The notes beneath the pieces were generated by a model, which was not told the origin of the DNA, made no database searches, and saw only the letters and a list, made by a program, of their open reading frames with translations. Shown piece after piece: positions 1-10,423 of a DNA stretch of 64,000 bases; position 1 is the first letter of the stretch, and the number at the start of each line of letters is the position of its first letter. This stretch comes from Christiangramia gaetbulicola (GTDB lineage: Bacteria > Bacteroidota > Bacteroidia > Flavobacteriales > Flavobacteriaceae). A program made the translations under genes and the position numbers. The DNA lies in NCBI RefSeq assembly GCF_003054225.1, contig NZ_QBKQ01000003.1, positions 558,001-622,000 on the forward strand. The letters run 5' to 3'.

Positions 1-170
<170 letters not shown>

Positions 171-236
171 CTATTTATTTTTTTGCTATGACCGATTTAA
201 GAGTCGGATTAGCGGGCACAAAATTACGAAATAAAA

Positions 237-258
237 AAAGGTGGCGAAAGCCACCTTT
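237..258 (-). terminator. Intrinsic terminator after the 281-679 lipoprotein gene
   Basis: A perfect 9-bp stem (AAAGGTGGC / GCCACCTTT) with a GAAA loop. On the minus strand it is followed by a run of seven T. It lies about 20 bp past the lipoprotein stop codon. Confidence 0.85.
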
Positions 259-280
259 ATATTCAATATATTAAAAACCT

Positions 281-679
281 TTAGTTCCTGGCAAAAGTTA
301 GACTTGAAGTTGGAAGATCATTCGGAGTAAAGGTAAATCTGTTCTCGTTACTGAAATTAACTGTTCCGGCTACAGGATCATCGAAACCAGGAATTTTAAT
401 GGTATACTGAGAACCCGAGGAATTGCTCCATGTTCCAGAGTCATTACTAGAGACACATTGGTCTTCAACCGTAGCATAGAAAGTCGAAGATGCGGTGTTA
501 TCTGCATTAAAGGTGATTGTGGATCTTCCCGTACAATCATCTATGGTAAATCCAGGTACATTGGTCGCTGCTACAAGTGTCCAGGTACCAACAATATTTC
601 CTTCGGCACCAGAATCGTCATCGTCGCTGCATGCGGTAAACAAGCTCATTGCTAAAAATAGGATCAAAAACTTTTTCAT
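281..679 (-). CDS. Small lipocalin-like lipoprotein
   Basis: Starting at the ATG at 677-679, the product is about 132 residues. It has a short basic N-terminus, a hydrophobic stretch and a lipobox ending FTAC, then SDDDD, the acidic export signal typical of Bacteroidota surface lipoproteins. After that comes GNIVGTWTLVAA, the opening strand pattern of the lipocalin-like (DUF5004/DUF4923-type) lipoproteins of this phylum. The rest is rich in Ser, Thr and Phe and fits a small beta-barrel. An upstream in-frame ATG would add eleven residues ahead of the signal peptide and was rejected. Specific ligand and function are unknown. It sits downstream of the MORN-type gene, separated by 35 bp. Confidence 0.75.
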   Translation of the reverse strand: MKKFLILFLAMSLFTACSDDDDSGAEGNIVGTWTLVAATNVPGFTIDDCTGRSTITFNADNTASSTFYATVEDQCVSSNDSGTWSNSSGSQYTIKIPGFDDPVAGTVNFSNENRFTFTPNDLPTSSLTFARN

Positions 680-714
680 AAGTAGATATTTTAGTTGTTC
701 AAATATATTCAATT

Positions 715-1380
715 TTAATAATCTTCTTCACTGTCTATTTTTCCATCTTCGTAATATATCCAATGGCCAGACTTTCTGCCTTCAGAATAAAATCCTTCGA
801 TGGTCTTAACACCTTTTACAGTATAATACTCGGCAGTGCCATGTAATTGTCCATTTTTATAGTTCAGTTTTTTGGTGATCTGGCCATTGTCTGCATATAT
901 AATACTGAGTCCGTCTTTTTCTCCTTTAGTATATTCAGTCTTTTCTGCCAGGTTCCCGTTTTTGAAATATGTTTTTTGAAGTCCGTGTAGCGTATCATTC
1001 TTATATTCTTCGGTCATCATGATGCTATCTGATTCCTGATGGAAATAAACCCATTCACCTTCACGTTTCTTATCGACCATTTTTCCCTTACTAATAGGAT
1101 AGCCTTTTTGAGTATAATAAGTGACCTGAACCGAATCTTTTCCTTTTTCGAAATCCATGATCGCCGCGGGATGATCATAAAATCCTTTCTTATAGAATTT
1201 GAAAGTTCCAATTTCTTCTCCATGTTCAAAATTCCCTTCAAATTTTGGGTTAGAAGTACCTTCAAAATCCACTTTCCAGGCTCCATGACGGCGTCCTTGC
1301 TCGTCAAACTGGTTGTTTTGCGATTTACAAATCGCTGAAAAATAGAGTGATACGAATAAAAAAAATAGATGTTTATTCAT
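715..1380 (-). CDS. Secreted MORN-variant (YwqK-like) repeat protein
   Basis: The product is about 221 residues with an N-terminal signal peptide (MNKHLFFLFVSLYFSAICKS). The body is a string of roughly 22-residue repeats of the form G-x-WxYY-x-NGxxxEExxY, for example GEWVYF, KNGNLAEKTEY, DNGQITKKLNY and GHWIYYEDGK. This is the toxin-antitoxin YwqK / MORN_2 pattern. The ATG at 1378-1380 is preferred because the earlier in-frame start adds only three residues. MORN-variant proteins are common surface or periplasmic proteins in Flavobacteriia. The antitoxin label comes from remote homologues, and no toxin partner is visible here. Confidence 0.8.
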   Translation of the reverse strand: MNKHLFFLFVSLYFSAICKSQNNQFDEQGRRHGAWKVDFEGTSNPKFEGNFEHGEEIGTFKFYKKGFYDHPAAIMDFEKGKDSVQVTYYTQKGYPISKGKMVDKKREGEWVYFHQESDSIMMTEEYKNDTLHGLQKTYFKNGNLAEKTEYTKGEKDGLSIIYADNGQITKKLNYKNGQLHGTAEYYTVKGVKTIEGFYSEGRKSGHWIYYEDGKIDSEEDY

Positions 1381-1468
1381 TTTTAACAAAGATTAAACAG
1401 AATTATATCTAATTTGGTTCTACTTTTATAAAAAATCAAAAGCTAATCAATAACTAAAACTTAGAATT

Positions 1469-2482
1469 ATGAATTTTATTTTAAAAAATGCGAAGTTAAG
1501 TATTCTTGCACTTATCATTTGCTTCGGATTCACTTCTTGTGACGAGGATGATGATTTTCAATTTGAAGATGATGTCGTAGTGACACCAGATCCAGGTCCA
1601 GATCCTATGCCTGTATCTATTATTGACTTTGTAAATAACAACGATGATTATTCTTCTCTTGCTGCTGCCATCGAGGCTGCGGGTTTAACAGCCACTTTAG
1701 ATGGTGATACAGAATATACTGTATTCGCACCAGATAATGATGCATTCCAGGCATTGCTTGATTCGAATGAAGACTGGAGTGAATTAGGAGATATTCCTGT
1801 AGATGTATTAACACTGGTACTTATGAACCATGTTCAGCCAGGAATTGTGATGTCTACCGATCTTGAAACCGGGTACATTCCAAGTTTAGCCGAGGCTGGA
1901 CCAGATGGAGAGGCAGTTAGCTTATACATCAATGTTGGAGATGTGGTAACATTAAACGGGATGTCTGATGTAGAAACTGCAGATATCGAAGTAGATAACG
2001 GAGTGATCCATGCCGTTGATGCTGTAATTGGTTTACCAGATGTGACAACTTTTGCTTTGGCCGATCCTACTTTCTCAATTCTTGTTGAGGCATTGACTTT
2101 TGATGATTCTTATACTTTTGTTGAGACATTACAAGATGAAGGGCCATATACTGTTTTCGCTCCAACAGATGATGCTTTCGCAGCGCTACTTGAAGAGCTG
2201 GAGATAAGTGGTCTTGGAGATCTTGATTCTGACCTTTTAGCCGATGTTTTATCGTACCACGTTGTTACCGGGGCTAATGTAACTTCAGATGAATTGACCA
2301 ACGGTATGGCGGTTACTACTTTCCTAGGTGAAGACTTTACAGTTAATCTTGCAGCCGATTCTAATAACGTTTCGATCACAGATGTAAATTCAAGAACTGC
2401 TAATGTTGTAGCTGCAAATGTGCAAGCTACTAACGGTGTAATTCACGCTATCGATATGGTACTTTTACCGACTTTAGAATAA
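1469..2482 (+). CDS. Fasciclin (FAS1) lipoprotein with two FAS1 domains
   Basis: 337 residues. A signal peptide ends in a lipobox (GFTSC), followed by the acidic stretch DEDDDFQFEDD, a Bacteroidota surface-export signal. Two FAS1 domains follow at about 50-190 and 195-335. Each has the family hallmarks YTVFAPDNDAF / YTVFAPTDDAFAALL and a C-terminal NGVIHAVD / NGVIHAIDMVLLP. FAS1 proteins mediate adhesion in eukaryotes and bacteria; this one is most likely a surface-anchored adhesin or matrix protein (inference). It is a single-gene transcription unit with its own strong terminator. Confidence 0.92.
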   Translation: MNFILKNAKLSILALIICFGFTSCDEDDDFQFEDDVVVTPDPGPDPMPVSIIDFVNNNDDYSSLAAAIEAAGLTATLDGDTEYTVFAPDNDAFQALLDSNEDWSELGDIPVDVLTLVLMNHVQPGIVMSTDLETGYIPSLAEAGPDGEAVSLYINVGDVVTLNGMSDVETADIEVDNGVIHAVDAVIGLPDVTTFALADPTFSILVEALTFDDSYTFVETLQDEGPYTVFAPTDDAFAALLEELEISGLGDLDSDLLADVLSYHVVTGANVTSDELTNGMAVTTFLGEDFTVNLAADSNNVSITDVNSRTANVVAANVQATNGVIHAIDMVLLPTLE

Positions 2483-2521
2483 TAAGGATTATTAATGTTT
2501 TGTTTATTTGTTTGAATAGAA

Positions 2522-2549
2522 AGGCCTCTGAATTTTCAGAGGCTTTTTT
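2522..2549 (+). terminator. Intrinsic terminator after the fasciclin gene
   Basis: An 8-bp perfect stem (GCCTCTGA / TCAGAGGC) with an ATTT loop, followed by TTTTTT. It lies about 40 bp past the stop codon. Confidence 0.9.
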
Positions 2550-2867
2550 CTTTTAGATACTTCCTGCGTGTTTCCCGAACTAGCGAATTACTCTATTGAC
2601 CTTAATTATTTCACGTTTTTCTCCTTTGGTATTTTCAATTCCTTGCTCTTGTTTTTATTCGGTGCTTATTGCACATGGCTTAACCATCATTTTTGAATGT
2701 ACTTTTATATGTTCTTCAAATAATTATATACTATCTATTTTGGTTGACGAATAAAACGATCAGAAAGGTATTCCCTAATTGATCTAATATGAATATTTCG
2801 ATCTTTATTAATCGAAAGAGGTGTATCAAAAAATCTAGATTTACTCTACTATTTCAGTTAAGACATA
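2550..2867. other. Non-coding gap between converging fasciclin and yidC units
   Basis: About 320 AT-rich bases between two facing terminators. No plausible gene, tRNA or repeat was seen. The short open frame running into the yidC 3' end has no coding character. Confidence 0.5.
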
Positions 2868-2897
2868 AAAAAAGGCCTTGTAAATACAAAGCCTTCT
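2868..2897 (-). terminator. Intrinsic terminator after yidC
   Basis: On the minus strand AAGGCTTTGT / ACAAGGCCTT forms an imperfect hairpin followed by a run of T. It lies about 20 bp past the yidC stop codon. Confidence 0.75.
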
Positions 2898-2918
2898 TTT
2901 TAATAATGAGTGACGCTA

Positions 2919-4772
2919 TTAACGTTTCTGTTTCTTTTGCTGCTCTTCAGCCTGCTCCATCATTTCCTGGAACTTTTTCGTAAACCTGTTCTGTTTCTTA
3001 GGTTTCTTTTTATTCTCCTGGATCTTCGCATGTATCTTATCTTCATCGATGATCACATATTTTATTACCAGCATGATACCTATGGTAATCAGGTTTGAGG
3101 TAAAATAATACAGAGATAATCCACTCGCATAATTGTTGAAGAATATCAACATAATAAGCGGAGAAAGGTACATAAGGAACTTCATGTTTGGCATTCCAGG
3201 TTGCTGACTTGCCTGCATGTTCTGTCCTGTGGTCATCATCATATAGATGAAGATAGCGATAGAGGCAAGGATAGGGAACAAACTAACGTGATCACCATAG
3301 AATGGGATATTGAATGGTAGTTCAGCTATCGTATCATAACTTGAAAGGTCATCTGCCCAAAGGAAACTTTTCTGTCTTAGCTGAAAAGCACTTGGGAAGA
3401 ACTGGAATAATGCATAGAATACCGGGATCTGCATTAGTGCAGGTAAACATCCGCTCATAGGGCTGGCTCCTGCCTTGCTATAAAGCTTCATGGTCTCCTG
3501 CTGCTTCTTCATCGCGTTATCCTTATACTTCTCGTTAAGCTCATTGATCTCTGGTCTAAGGATCTTCATCTTGGCCTGAGACAGGTAAGACTTATAAGTT
3601 ACCGGAGATAATACGATCCTAACCACAATGGTCATGGCGATGATCGCAAGTCCATAGCTTGGTAGTACTCCCGCTAAAAATGCGAAGAATGGAATGAAAA
3701 GATATTTGTTTATCCAACCAAAGATTCCCCAGCCAAGCGGAATTATCTCATCCAGGTTGCGATCATAATCGTTCAGGATCTTGTAATCTGAAGGACCATA
3801 ATACCAATTCATATTATAATTCAACTCACCAGCTTTAAGATCTAATGGGATGGTAGAAGCGAAAGTCTTTGTGAATACAGTATCAACTTCTTCATCTTCC
3901 ACCAGGTTTTCTACTTCAAATTTTGCCGTTTTAAAAGGAGTGTCTGTTAATAGAATAGAAGTAAAGAAATGTTGTCTGTATGCTATATAACTTACATTTT
4001 CATCTTCATCATCACCACTGGATAAATGATCGTCATCACCACCATCATATTCATAGATAAGGTCTGTGTATCTGTTTTCATAGGAAATACTTTTCGCATG
4101 GCGATATCCTTTCAGTTTCCAGTCAAGAACCGGAGTTTCAGCCGAGTTAAGGACACCGGTTAGACCCTGGGAACTAATGGTGAAGTCAAGCATATACTCT
4201 CCCGAACGTAGCGCATAGCGATATTCCAGGTATTCATCTTCAGAAACTTTAAGCTTCATAGAAAGAACCTGGTTGCCATTATTTTCGGTAAGCGAAGGCT
4301 CAAAATATAGATTTTCAGTATTTAAAGTTCTACCATCGGTAGTACTGAAATTCATATTCAATGAGGCATTGCCATCTTTAATAAGATACACCGGGATAGA
4401 ATCGTAAGTCTTGAAATTTTTAAGCCTGGCTTCCTCAATATAACCTCCTTTGTTAGAGATCTTCAATTCCAGAAGGTCATTGGAGATGGTTGTAGTACCT
4501 CCCTGGGCAGAAGCCAGAGTTTCAGAATAACCAAAAGCTCCTAATCTGCGCTGTGCGTCTGCCAGCGAAGTAGAATCATTTTGTGCGGTTCTGGTTTCCG
4601 GTAGGTTATCTGGGGTTTGAGATTCCTGGGTATTTTGTTCAACCTGTTCAGTAGTGGTTTCATCTACGGCTTCGGTCTCTTCAGGAGTGTTATTGTAAAG
4701 CATCCATAAAAGGATACCACCAATTAGAATAAATCCAATTATAGATTGAATATCTATTTTCTTTTCTTCCAT
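2919..4772 (-). CDS. yidC: Membrane protein insertase YidC
   Basis: 617 residues, the usual length for the long Gram-negative form. An N-terminal membrane anchor (about 10-27) is followed by a large periplasmic beta domain (about 80-350) and the Oxa1 insertase core (about 365-590). The core shows the family signatures LSPVTYKSYLSQAKMK, SPMSGCLPALMQIPVFYALF and NMKFLMYLSPLIMLIFF. The C-terminus is basic (KKPKKQNRFTKKF) and fits ribosome contact. YidC inserts and folds inner-membrane proteins with or without SecYEG. It lies 46 bp downstream of pyrG on the same strand, so the two are probably co-transcribed. Confidence 0.97.
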   Translation of the reverse strand: MEEKKIDIQSIIGFILIGGILLWMLYNNTPEETEAVDETTTEQVEQNTQESQTPDNLPETRTAQNDSTSLADAQRRLGAFGYSETLASAQGGTTTISNDLLELKISNKGGYIEEARLKNFKTYDSIPVYLIKDGNASLNMNFSTTDGRTLNTENLYFEPSLTENNGNQVLSMKLKVSEDEYLEYRYALRSGEYMLDFTISSQGLTGVLNSAETPVLDWKLKGYRHAKSISYENRYTDLIYEYDGGDDDHLSSGDDEDENVSYIAYRQHFFTSILLTDTPFKTAKFEVENLVEDEEVDTVFTKTFASTIPLDLKAGELNYNMNWYYGPSDYKILNDYDRNLDEIIPLGWGIFGWINKYLFIPFFAFLAGVLPSYGLAIIAMTIVVRIVLSPVTYKSYLSQAKMKILRPEINELNEKYKDNAMKKQQETMKLYSKAGASPMSGCLPALMQIPVFYALFQFFPSAFQLRQKSFLWADDLSSYDTIAELPFNIPFYGDHVSLFPILASIAIFIYMMMTTGQNMQASQQPGMPNMKFLMYLSPLIMLIFFNNYASGLSLYYFTSNLITIGIMLVIKYVIIDEDKIHAKIQENKKKPKKQNRFTKKFQEMMEQAEEQQKKQKR

Positions 4773-4818
4773 TATTTAATTTTACTTAATCTTCCTTTGT
4801 CAAAAAAACGACCAATTC

Positions 4819-6483
<1,665 letters not shown>

Positions 6484-6571
6484 TTATTCAGGGCGCTAAA
6501 TTACAAAGAAGAATAGAAAAAGCAGACAATTTAGAAAGCTAATATTAAGAGCTTTTTAACGATAGTAGAAG

Positions 6572-6808
6572 CTAGGATCTTGGGCGCGGATATCTTTTCC
6601 TTATCTGTCTCAGCAGGCCTTCCAGGCTGTTTATTTTAAGCTCAAAAACCTGTTGCATCTGGTCGCCAAGTTTACCAGGAGGGAAACCTTTTTGCCTGAA
6701 CCATACATAATATGGCTCTGGAATATCTGAAAGATAATAGTCTTTATACTTGCCAAAATGCATTTTAGCATAGGCAAGTTCGAGTAATTTATTTGGATCT
6801 GGTTGCAC
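6572..6808 (-). CDS. DUF3820 family small protein
   Basis: 78 residues. It carries the core DUF3820 pattern: LLELAYAKMHFGKYK, then DIPEPYYVWFRQKGFPPGKLG. No in-frame ATG precedes this conserved part. The start must be the GTG at 6808, which lies inside the 3' end of the response-regulator gene and gives a 20-bp overlap and likely translational coupling. The biochemical function of DUF3820 is not established. It ends in a basic tail (RKRYPRPRS). Third gene of a unit with the sensor and receiver genes. Confidence 0.75.
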   Translation of the reverse strand: MQPDPNKLLELAYAKMHFGKYKDYYLSDIPEPYYVWFRQKGFPPGKLGDQMQQVFELKINSLEGLLRQIRKRYPRPRS

Positions 6809-7181
6809 TTATCTCAGGGAGATTTAAGAATTCTGAAAGTTCTAAAAACTTTTTCTTATTCATGGGTTTTACCATGTATTTTATTACAGCGGGGAAATCC
6901 TGTGCTCTGTCTATATCCATTTTGCTAGTGCTGGAGGTTAGAAGGATCACTTCATGTTTCACGTTATCGGCCTGCATGGCATTTAAAAAATCCCATCCGT
7001 TCATCATAGGCATGTTCAGGTCTAGAAAGATAAGGGCATCTTTATCATTTTTCAGAATTCTAAACGCCTCTTCTGGATCTGTAAAATCTATTATTTCGCC
7101 GGTGTAACCTTCAAGTTCAAATAACTTTTTAGTAATAAAATTAGATATAGGCTGGTCATCTACCAAATAGATCTTCTTCAT
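6789..7181 (-). CDS. Stand-alone response regulator receiver domain
   Basis: 130 residues, a single CheY-like receiver. The acidic pair is D8/D9 (YLVDDQ), the phospho-acceptor is D54 in IFLDLNMP, the switch residues are T82/S83 (LLTSS), and the conserved K105-P106 lies in YMVKPMNKK. There is no output domain. Its ATG overlaps the stop of the upstream H-box sensor gene by 4 bp (ATGA), so it is very likely that protein's phosphorylation partner. Such single-domain regulators act through protein contacts. Confidence 0.9.
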   Translation of the reverse strand: MKKIYLVDDQPISNFITKKLFELEGYTGEIIDFTDPEEAFRILKNDKDALIFLDLNMPMMNGWDFLNAMQADNVKHEVILLTSSTSKMDIDRAQDFPAVIKYMVKPMNKKKFLELSEFLNLPEISATRSK

Positions 7182-8047
7182 AGTTCAGCGGCCTTTAGTT
7201 CAGTTAATTCTTTAGATGCCATCTCCACAACTTCTTTTAGAACCTCGTCCATTTCTCTGGCACTGGAAATTAGTTTCGGCACCAGTTCTTTCCGGCAGGT
7301 CTCATCATCCATAAACTCAAAAAGTTCTATAATTCCCTGTATCCTGGAAAGCGGTTCCCGCACATTATGCGCGTTTAATGCTGAAATATGCAGGAGTTTT
7401 TCATTCTTTAAAACAATCTCGCTAGTCCTGGCTTTGATAGTTTCTTTTTGATTCAGAACAATTCTCTGGATCTCTTCATTCTTCTCTTTGATCGTAAGGT
7501 AGGCATCAGAAAGGTTCTGATTCTGGATGGCAAGTTGCCTTTTCAGATAGATCTCGCTGAATTTTGCCTGGATACAATCAACCATCAGCTTCAGAATATC
7601 CACATCTCCAACAGAAAACGCTTTGTTTTGATCGGCGAGCAAAGATACTAATACTTTCCGTTCATTTTTATCAAAACACCAGCCCCAGAGTACGGGGTCA
7701 TAAAGAGCATTCAGCCCCACCTTGTCTCTAACCAGTTTGTCTGGGATCTCGTTCGTGATAAGTGGAATTCCTCGTTTAAATAGCTCGTCTTCATAGGGGA
7801 ATAGCTCGGTCTCCCCCTTGAGATCATACCAGATACTATTTCCAAACAATTCAAAAGTGAAAAGTTTATCACCCTGGAATATAGTCATCCTGATAATATG
7901 AAAATTAAGCAGATACTTTAAATGGGTCTTACAAACTTCAGCCACCTCTGCAAGATCTGAGCAGCGATTTACCTCATTGGCAAATTTGGAGTAAGCCTCA
8001 TAAGTGATCCTGTAAAGCTGAGGAGTATTTTGAGATAGATTTTGCAT
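7178..8047 (-). CDS. GAF-like sensor with histidine H-box but no kinase ATPase domain
   Basis: 289 residues. A GAF-like sensory region spans about 20-165, followed by a predicted coiled coil (about 166-218). Then comes a dimerisation/phospho-acceptor segment with the H-box AHNVREPLSRIQGI (candidate His at 227). The protein ends about 60 residues later without any N, G1, F or G2 box, so no HATPase_c domain is present. It has no membrane segment and should be cytoplasmic. Flavobacteria carry many proteins of this H-box-only form (recalled). It overlaps the receiver gene by 4 bp, which suggests it works as a phosphotransfer or scaffold partner. Confidence 0.75.
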   Translation of the reverse strand: MQNLSQNTPQLYRITYEAYSKFANEVNRCSDLAEVAEVCKTHLKYLLNFHIIRMTIFQGDKLFTFELFGNSIWYDLKGETELFPYEDELFKRGIPLITNEIPDKLVRDKVGLNALYDPVLWGWCFDKNERKVLVSLLADQNKAFSVGDVDILKLMVDCIQAKFSEIYLKRQLAIQNQNLSDAYLTIKEKNEEIQRIVLNQKETIKARTSEIVLKNEKLLHISALNAHNVREPLSRIQGIIELFEFMDDETCRKELVPKLISSAREMDEVLKEVVEMASKELTELKAAEL

Positions 8048-8063
8048 CTAAAAAAGATCGTTC

Positions 8064-8651
8064 CTATTCAGGAGTTTCCAATAATTCATTATCGATCTTG
8101 ATACCGGAAACATCAGCAATGGTATTCAGCATATTTACAAGATCTGCCTGAGCCATTAATTCCTGAATTTCTTTAGCCGTGAATCCCGCTTTTTCCAATT
8201 CAGAAAAATCTTCATCGGTTATTTGTGAATGTTCCAAAGCTGCTTTGGTAACGATCTGTACTGCGATCCTGTAACTAACAGGCATAGATGGTGAGTTTAA
8301 ACTCTGGGTTGCGCGGAATCCTTCTTCCTCAGAGATCATCGAGCTCATGCTGTCTGCGAAAATCCCGTGAGCGTGAGAACAGTAATTACAGCCACGTTGC
8401 TTGGAAACATTATATATGATCAATTGTTTCAGCACATTGGGCACCTGACCCTCCATCAGGGTGTTCTTTAATTTGCTCCAGTTACCTTTTAATAAAAGGG
8501 CATTGTCACCCTGGCATTTGAACCAGTTAAGAACAAATGGTAATTGTAAGGTCTTTTTTGTGTCATCATAAATGGCTTTGACTTCTGCAGTTGCATCGTC
8601 ATAAGACACCATTTTATATCTTGAATGGGTTTGGGGTATAGATTGATTCAT
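8064..8651 (-). CDS. AhpD-like carboxymuconolactone decarboxylase family protein
   Basis: 195 residues, all-helical in character. It has the alkylhydroperoxidase motif C88-x-x-C91-x-x-x-H95 (RGCNYCSHAHG), which is the redox centre of AhpD-type members. This points to a peroxidase-related or thiol-redox role rather than carboxymuconolactone decarboxylation. The ATG at 8649-8651 fits. It is divergent from the GH3 gene across a 236-bp intergenic region and 17 bp upstream of the sensor gene on the same strand. Confidence 0.85.
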   Translation of the reverse strand: MNQSIPQTHSRYKMVSYDDATAEVKAIYDDTKKTLQLPFVLNWFKCQGDNALLLKGNWSKLKNTLMEGQVPNVLKQLIIYNVSKQRGCNYCSHAHGIFADSMSSMISEEEGFRATQSLNSPSMPVSYRIAVQIVTKAALEHSQITDEDFSELEKAGFTAKEIQELMAQADLVNMLNTIADVSGIKIDNELLETPE

Positions 8652-8745
8652 AGCAATTTGTAGGGAATAAGGTTAGATTTTCGTTTTTTCAGACTGTAAA
8701 TATTACAGTTATTCTTCAGTTTTACATTGGAATGAATAGACTTTA

Positions 8746-8775
8746 ACGAATAATATAGGAATTCTTACGAATAAT
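8746..8775. repeat. Two 9-bp direct repeats, period 21 bp, between divergent genes
   Basis: ACGAATAAT occurs at 8746-8754 and 8767-8775, exactly two helical turns apart, between the divergent AhpD-like and GH3 genes. The geometry suits a regulator-binding site, but no regulator is identified. Confidence 0.35.
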
Positions 8776-8887
8776 GGTGATTATGTAGGCTTTTTATTAC
8801 ATTTTACCGGAGTTAAATATTTGATAATCCCTGCTGCTGCTCTAAATGGTATTTCTAGATTTATCCTTTCAAATTCACTAGCATATT

Positions 8888-10423
8888 ATGGCAATTTTCG
8901 GATCTATTATAAAAAGTATTATCGACTTAAAAGAAACGCTTACCCCAGAGGGAGAAGCGGTAAAGGACCAGGAGCAGGTACTTGTAAACCTTTTAAAGAA
9001 AGCAAAGGACACTTCTTTTGGTAAGCATTATAAGTTCGAGAAAATACTGGAATCTGAAGATGTTAGAAAAGCATTCGCGGAAAAAGTGCCTTATTTCGAT
9101 TATAATAAAATAGATAAGGAATGGTGGCATAAATATCATGAAGGAGAGGAGAACGTAACCTGGCCGGGAAAACCGCCTTATTTCGCTCTAAGTTCGGGAA
9201 CTACCGGTAAAACCAGTAAGAGAATTCCCGTTACTGAAGAAATGGTGGAAGCCATTAGAAATGCCGGTATAAAACAGGTAAGTGCTTTAAGTAATTTCGA
9301 TCTGCCTCCAGATTTCTTTGAAAAGGAGATCATGATGCTGGGAAGCTCAACAGATCTTCATAAGGAAGGAGATCATCAGGAAGGTGAAATTAGCGGGATT
9401 AGCGCTAGCAGAATTCCCTTCTGGTTCAGAAGCTATTATAAGCCGGGCGAGGAAATTTCCAAAATTGATGAATGGGATGACCGCGTACAGAAAATAGCCG
9501 AAAATGCCGAAGAATGGGATATTGGTGCTTTGAGCGGAATTCCATCCTGGATGGAGCTTATGCTTAAAAAAGTTATTGAACATCACAACCTTAACCACAT
9601 CCATGAGATTTGGCCAAATCTCCAGGTGTATACTTCTGGTGGTGTAGCCTTCGAACCTTACGAGAAAAGTTTTAACGCGCTTCTGGGTAAACCGATACAG
9701 GTGATTGATACTTACTTAGCTTCAGAAGGTTTTCTTGCCTTACAGGATAGGCCAGACACGCACTCGATGCGGTTAATCACAGATAATGGGATCTACTTTG
9801 AGTTCGTTCCGTTTAAACCAGATTACATCAACCAGGATGGTTCGTTGACTGAAGATGCTCCGGTAATTCCTTTGGAGGAAGTTGAAGAAGAAAAAGATTA
9901 TGTTATTCTAATTTCAACGGTAAGTGGAGCATGGAGATATCTGATAGGGGATACGATCAAATTCACAGATAAATCCAGGAATGAGATCAGAATCACTGGA
10001 AGGACCAAATTCTTTTTGAATGTAGTTGGCTCACAACTTTCAGTAAATAAAATGAACGATGCGGTTCAGGAACTGGAAAATAAATTCGAGATCAGAATTC
10101 CGGAATTTGTGGTGGCAGCGAAAAGGGGGGAAGATGGAGAGTATTATCACTACTGGTATCTAGGAACTGAAGATAAAGCAGAAGACGATAAATTAGCCGA
10201 AGCTCTGGATGAGGCCTTAAAGAATGCCAATAAGAATTATAAAGTAGCCAGGTCCAAGGCGCTTAAAGGAGTCAAGGTCACCACCATAGATCCTAACATG
10301 TTCCATGAGTGGAATGCGAAAAACAAGAAAAAAGGAGGCCAGGTAAAGATGGAAAAGGTGATGAACGAGGAGAAGTTCGCTGAATGGGAAAAATTCATCA
10401 AGGAACAAAGCCCGGCAACTTAA
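8888..10423 (+). CDS. GH3 auxin-responsive promoter family acyl-adenylate enzyme
   Basis: 511 residues. The ANL-superfamily phosphate loop is at about 100-112 (ALSSGTTGKTSKRIP). The GH3-family region GVAFEPYEKSFNALLG and the later RYLIGDTIKF / ITGRTKFFLNVVG segment match the GH3 hinge and C-terminal domain. Plant GH3 enzymes adenylate jasmonate or auxin and join it to amino acids. Bacterial members are common in Bacteroidota and their acid substrate is unknown. Its stop codon interlocks with that of the converging gene (shared TTAA). Confidence 0.88.
   Translation: MAIFGSIIKSIIDLKETLTPEGEAVKDQEQVLVNLLKKAKDTSFGKHYKFEKILESEDVRKAFAEKVPYFDYNKIDKEWWHKYHEGEENVTWPGKPPYFALSSGTTGKTSKRIPVTEEMVEAIRNAGIKQVSALSNFDLPPDFFEKEIMMLGSSTDLHKEGDHQEGEISGISASRIPFWFRSYYKPGEEISKIDEWDDRVQKIAENAEEWDIGALSGIPSWMELMLKKVIEHHNLNHIHEIWPNLQVYTSGGVAFEPYEKSFNALLGKPIQVIDTYLASEGFLALQDRPDTHSMRLITDNGIYFEFVPFKPDYINQDGSLTEDAPVIPLEEVEEEKDYVILISTVSGAWRYLIGDTIKFTDKSRNEIRITGRTKFFLNVVGSQLSVNKMNDAVQELENKFEIRIPEFVVAAKRGEDGEYYHYWYLGTEDKAEDDKLAEALDEALKNANKNYKVARSKALKGVKVTTIDPNMFHEWNAKNKKKGGQVKMEKVMNEEKFAEWEKFIKEQSPAT

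Noticed and set aside
495-809. Plus-strand open frame across the lipoprotein and MORN-type genes
   Set aside because: Antisense shadow of two well-supported minus-strand genes with signal peptides.
715-1380. Antitoxin of a toxin-antitoxin pair
   Set aside because: YwqK naming only; the protein is secreted and no toxin gene is adjacent.
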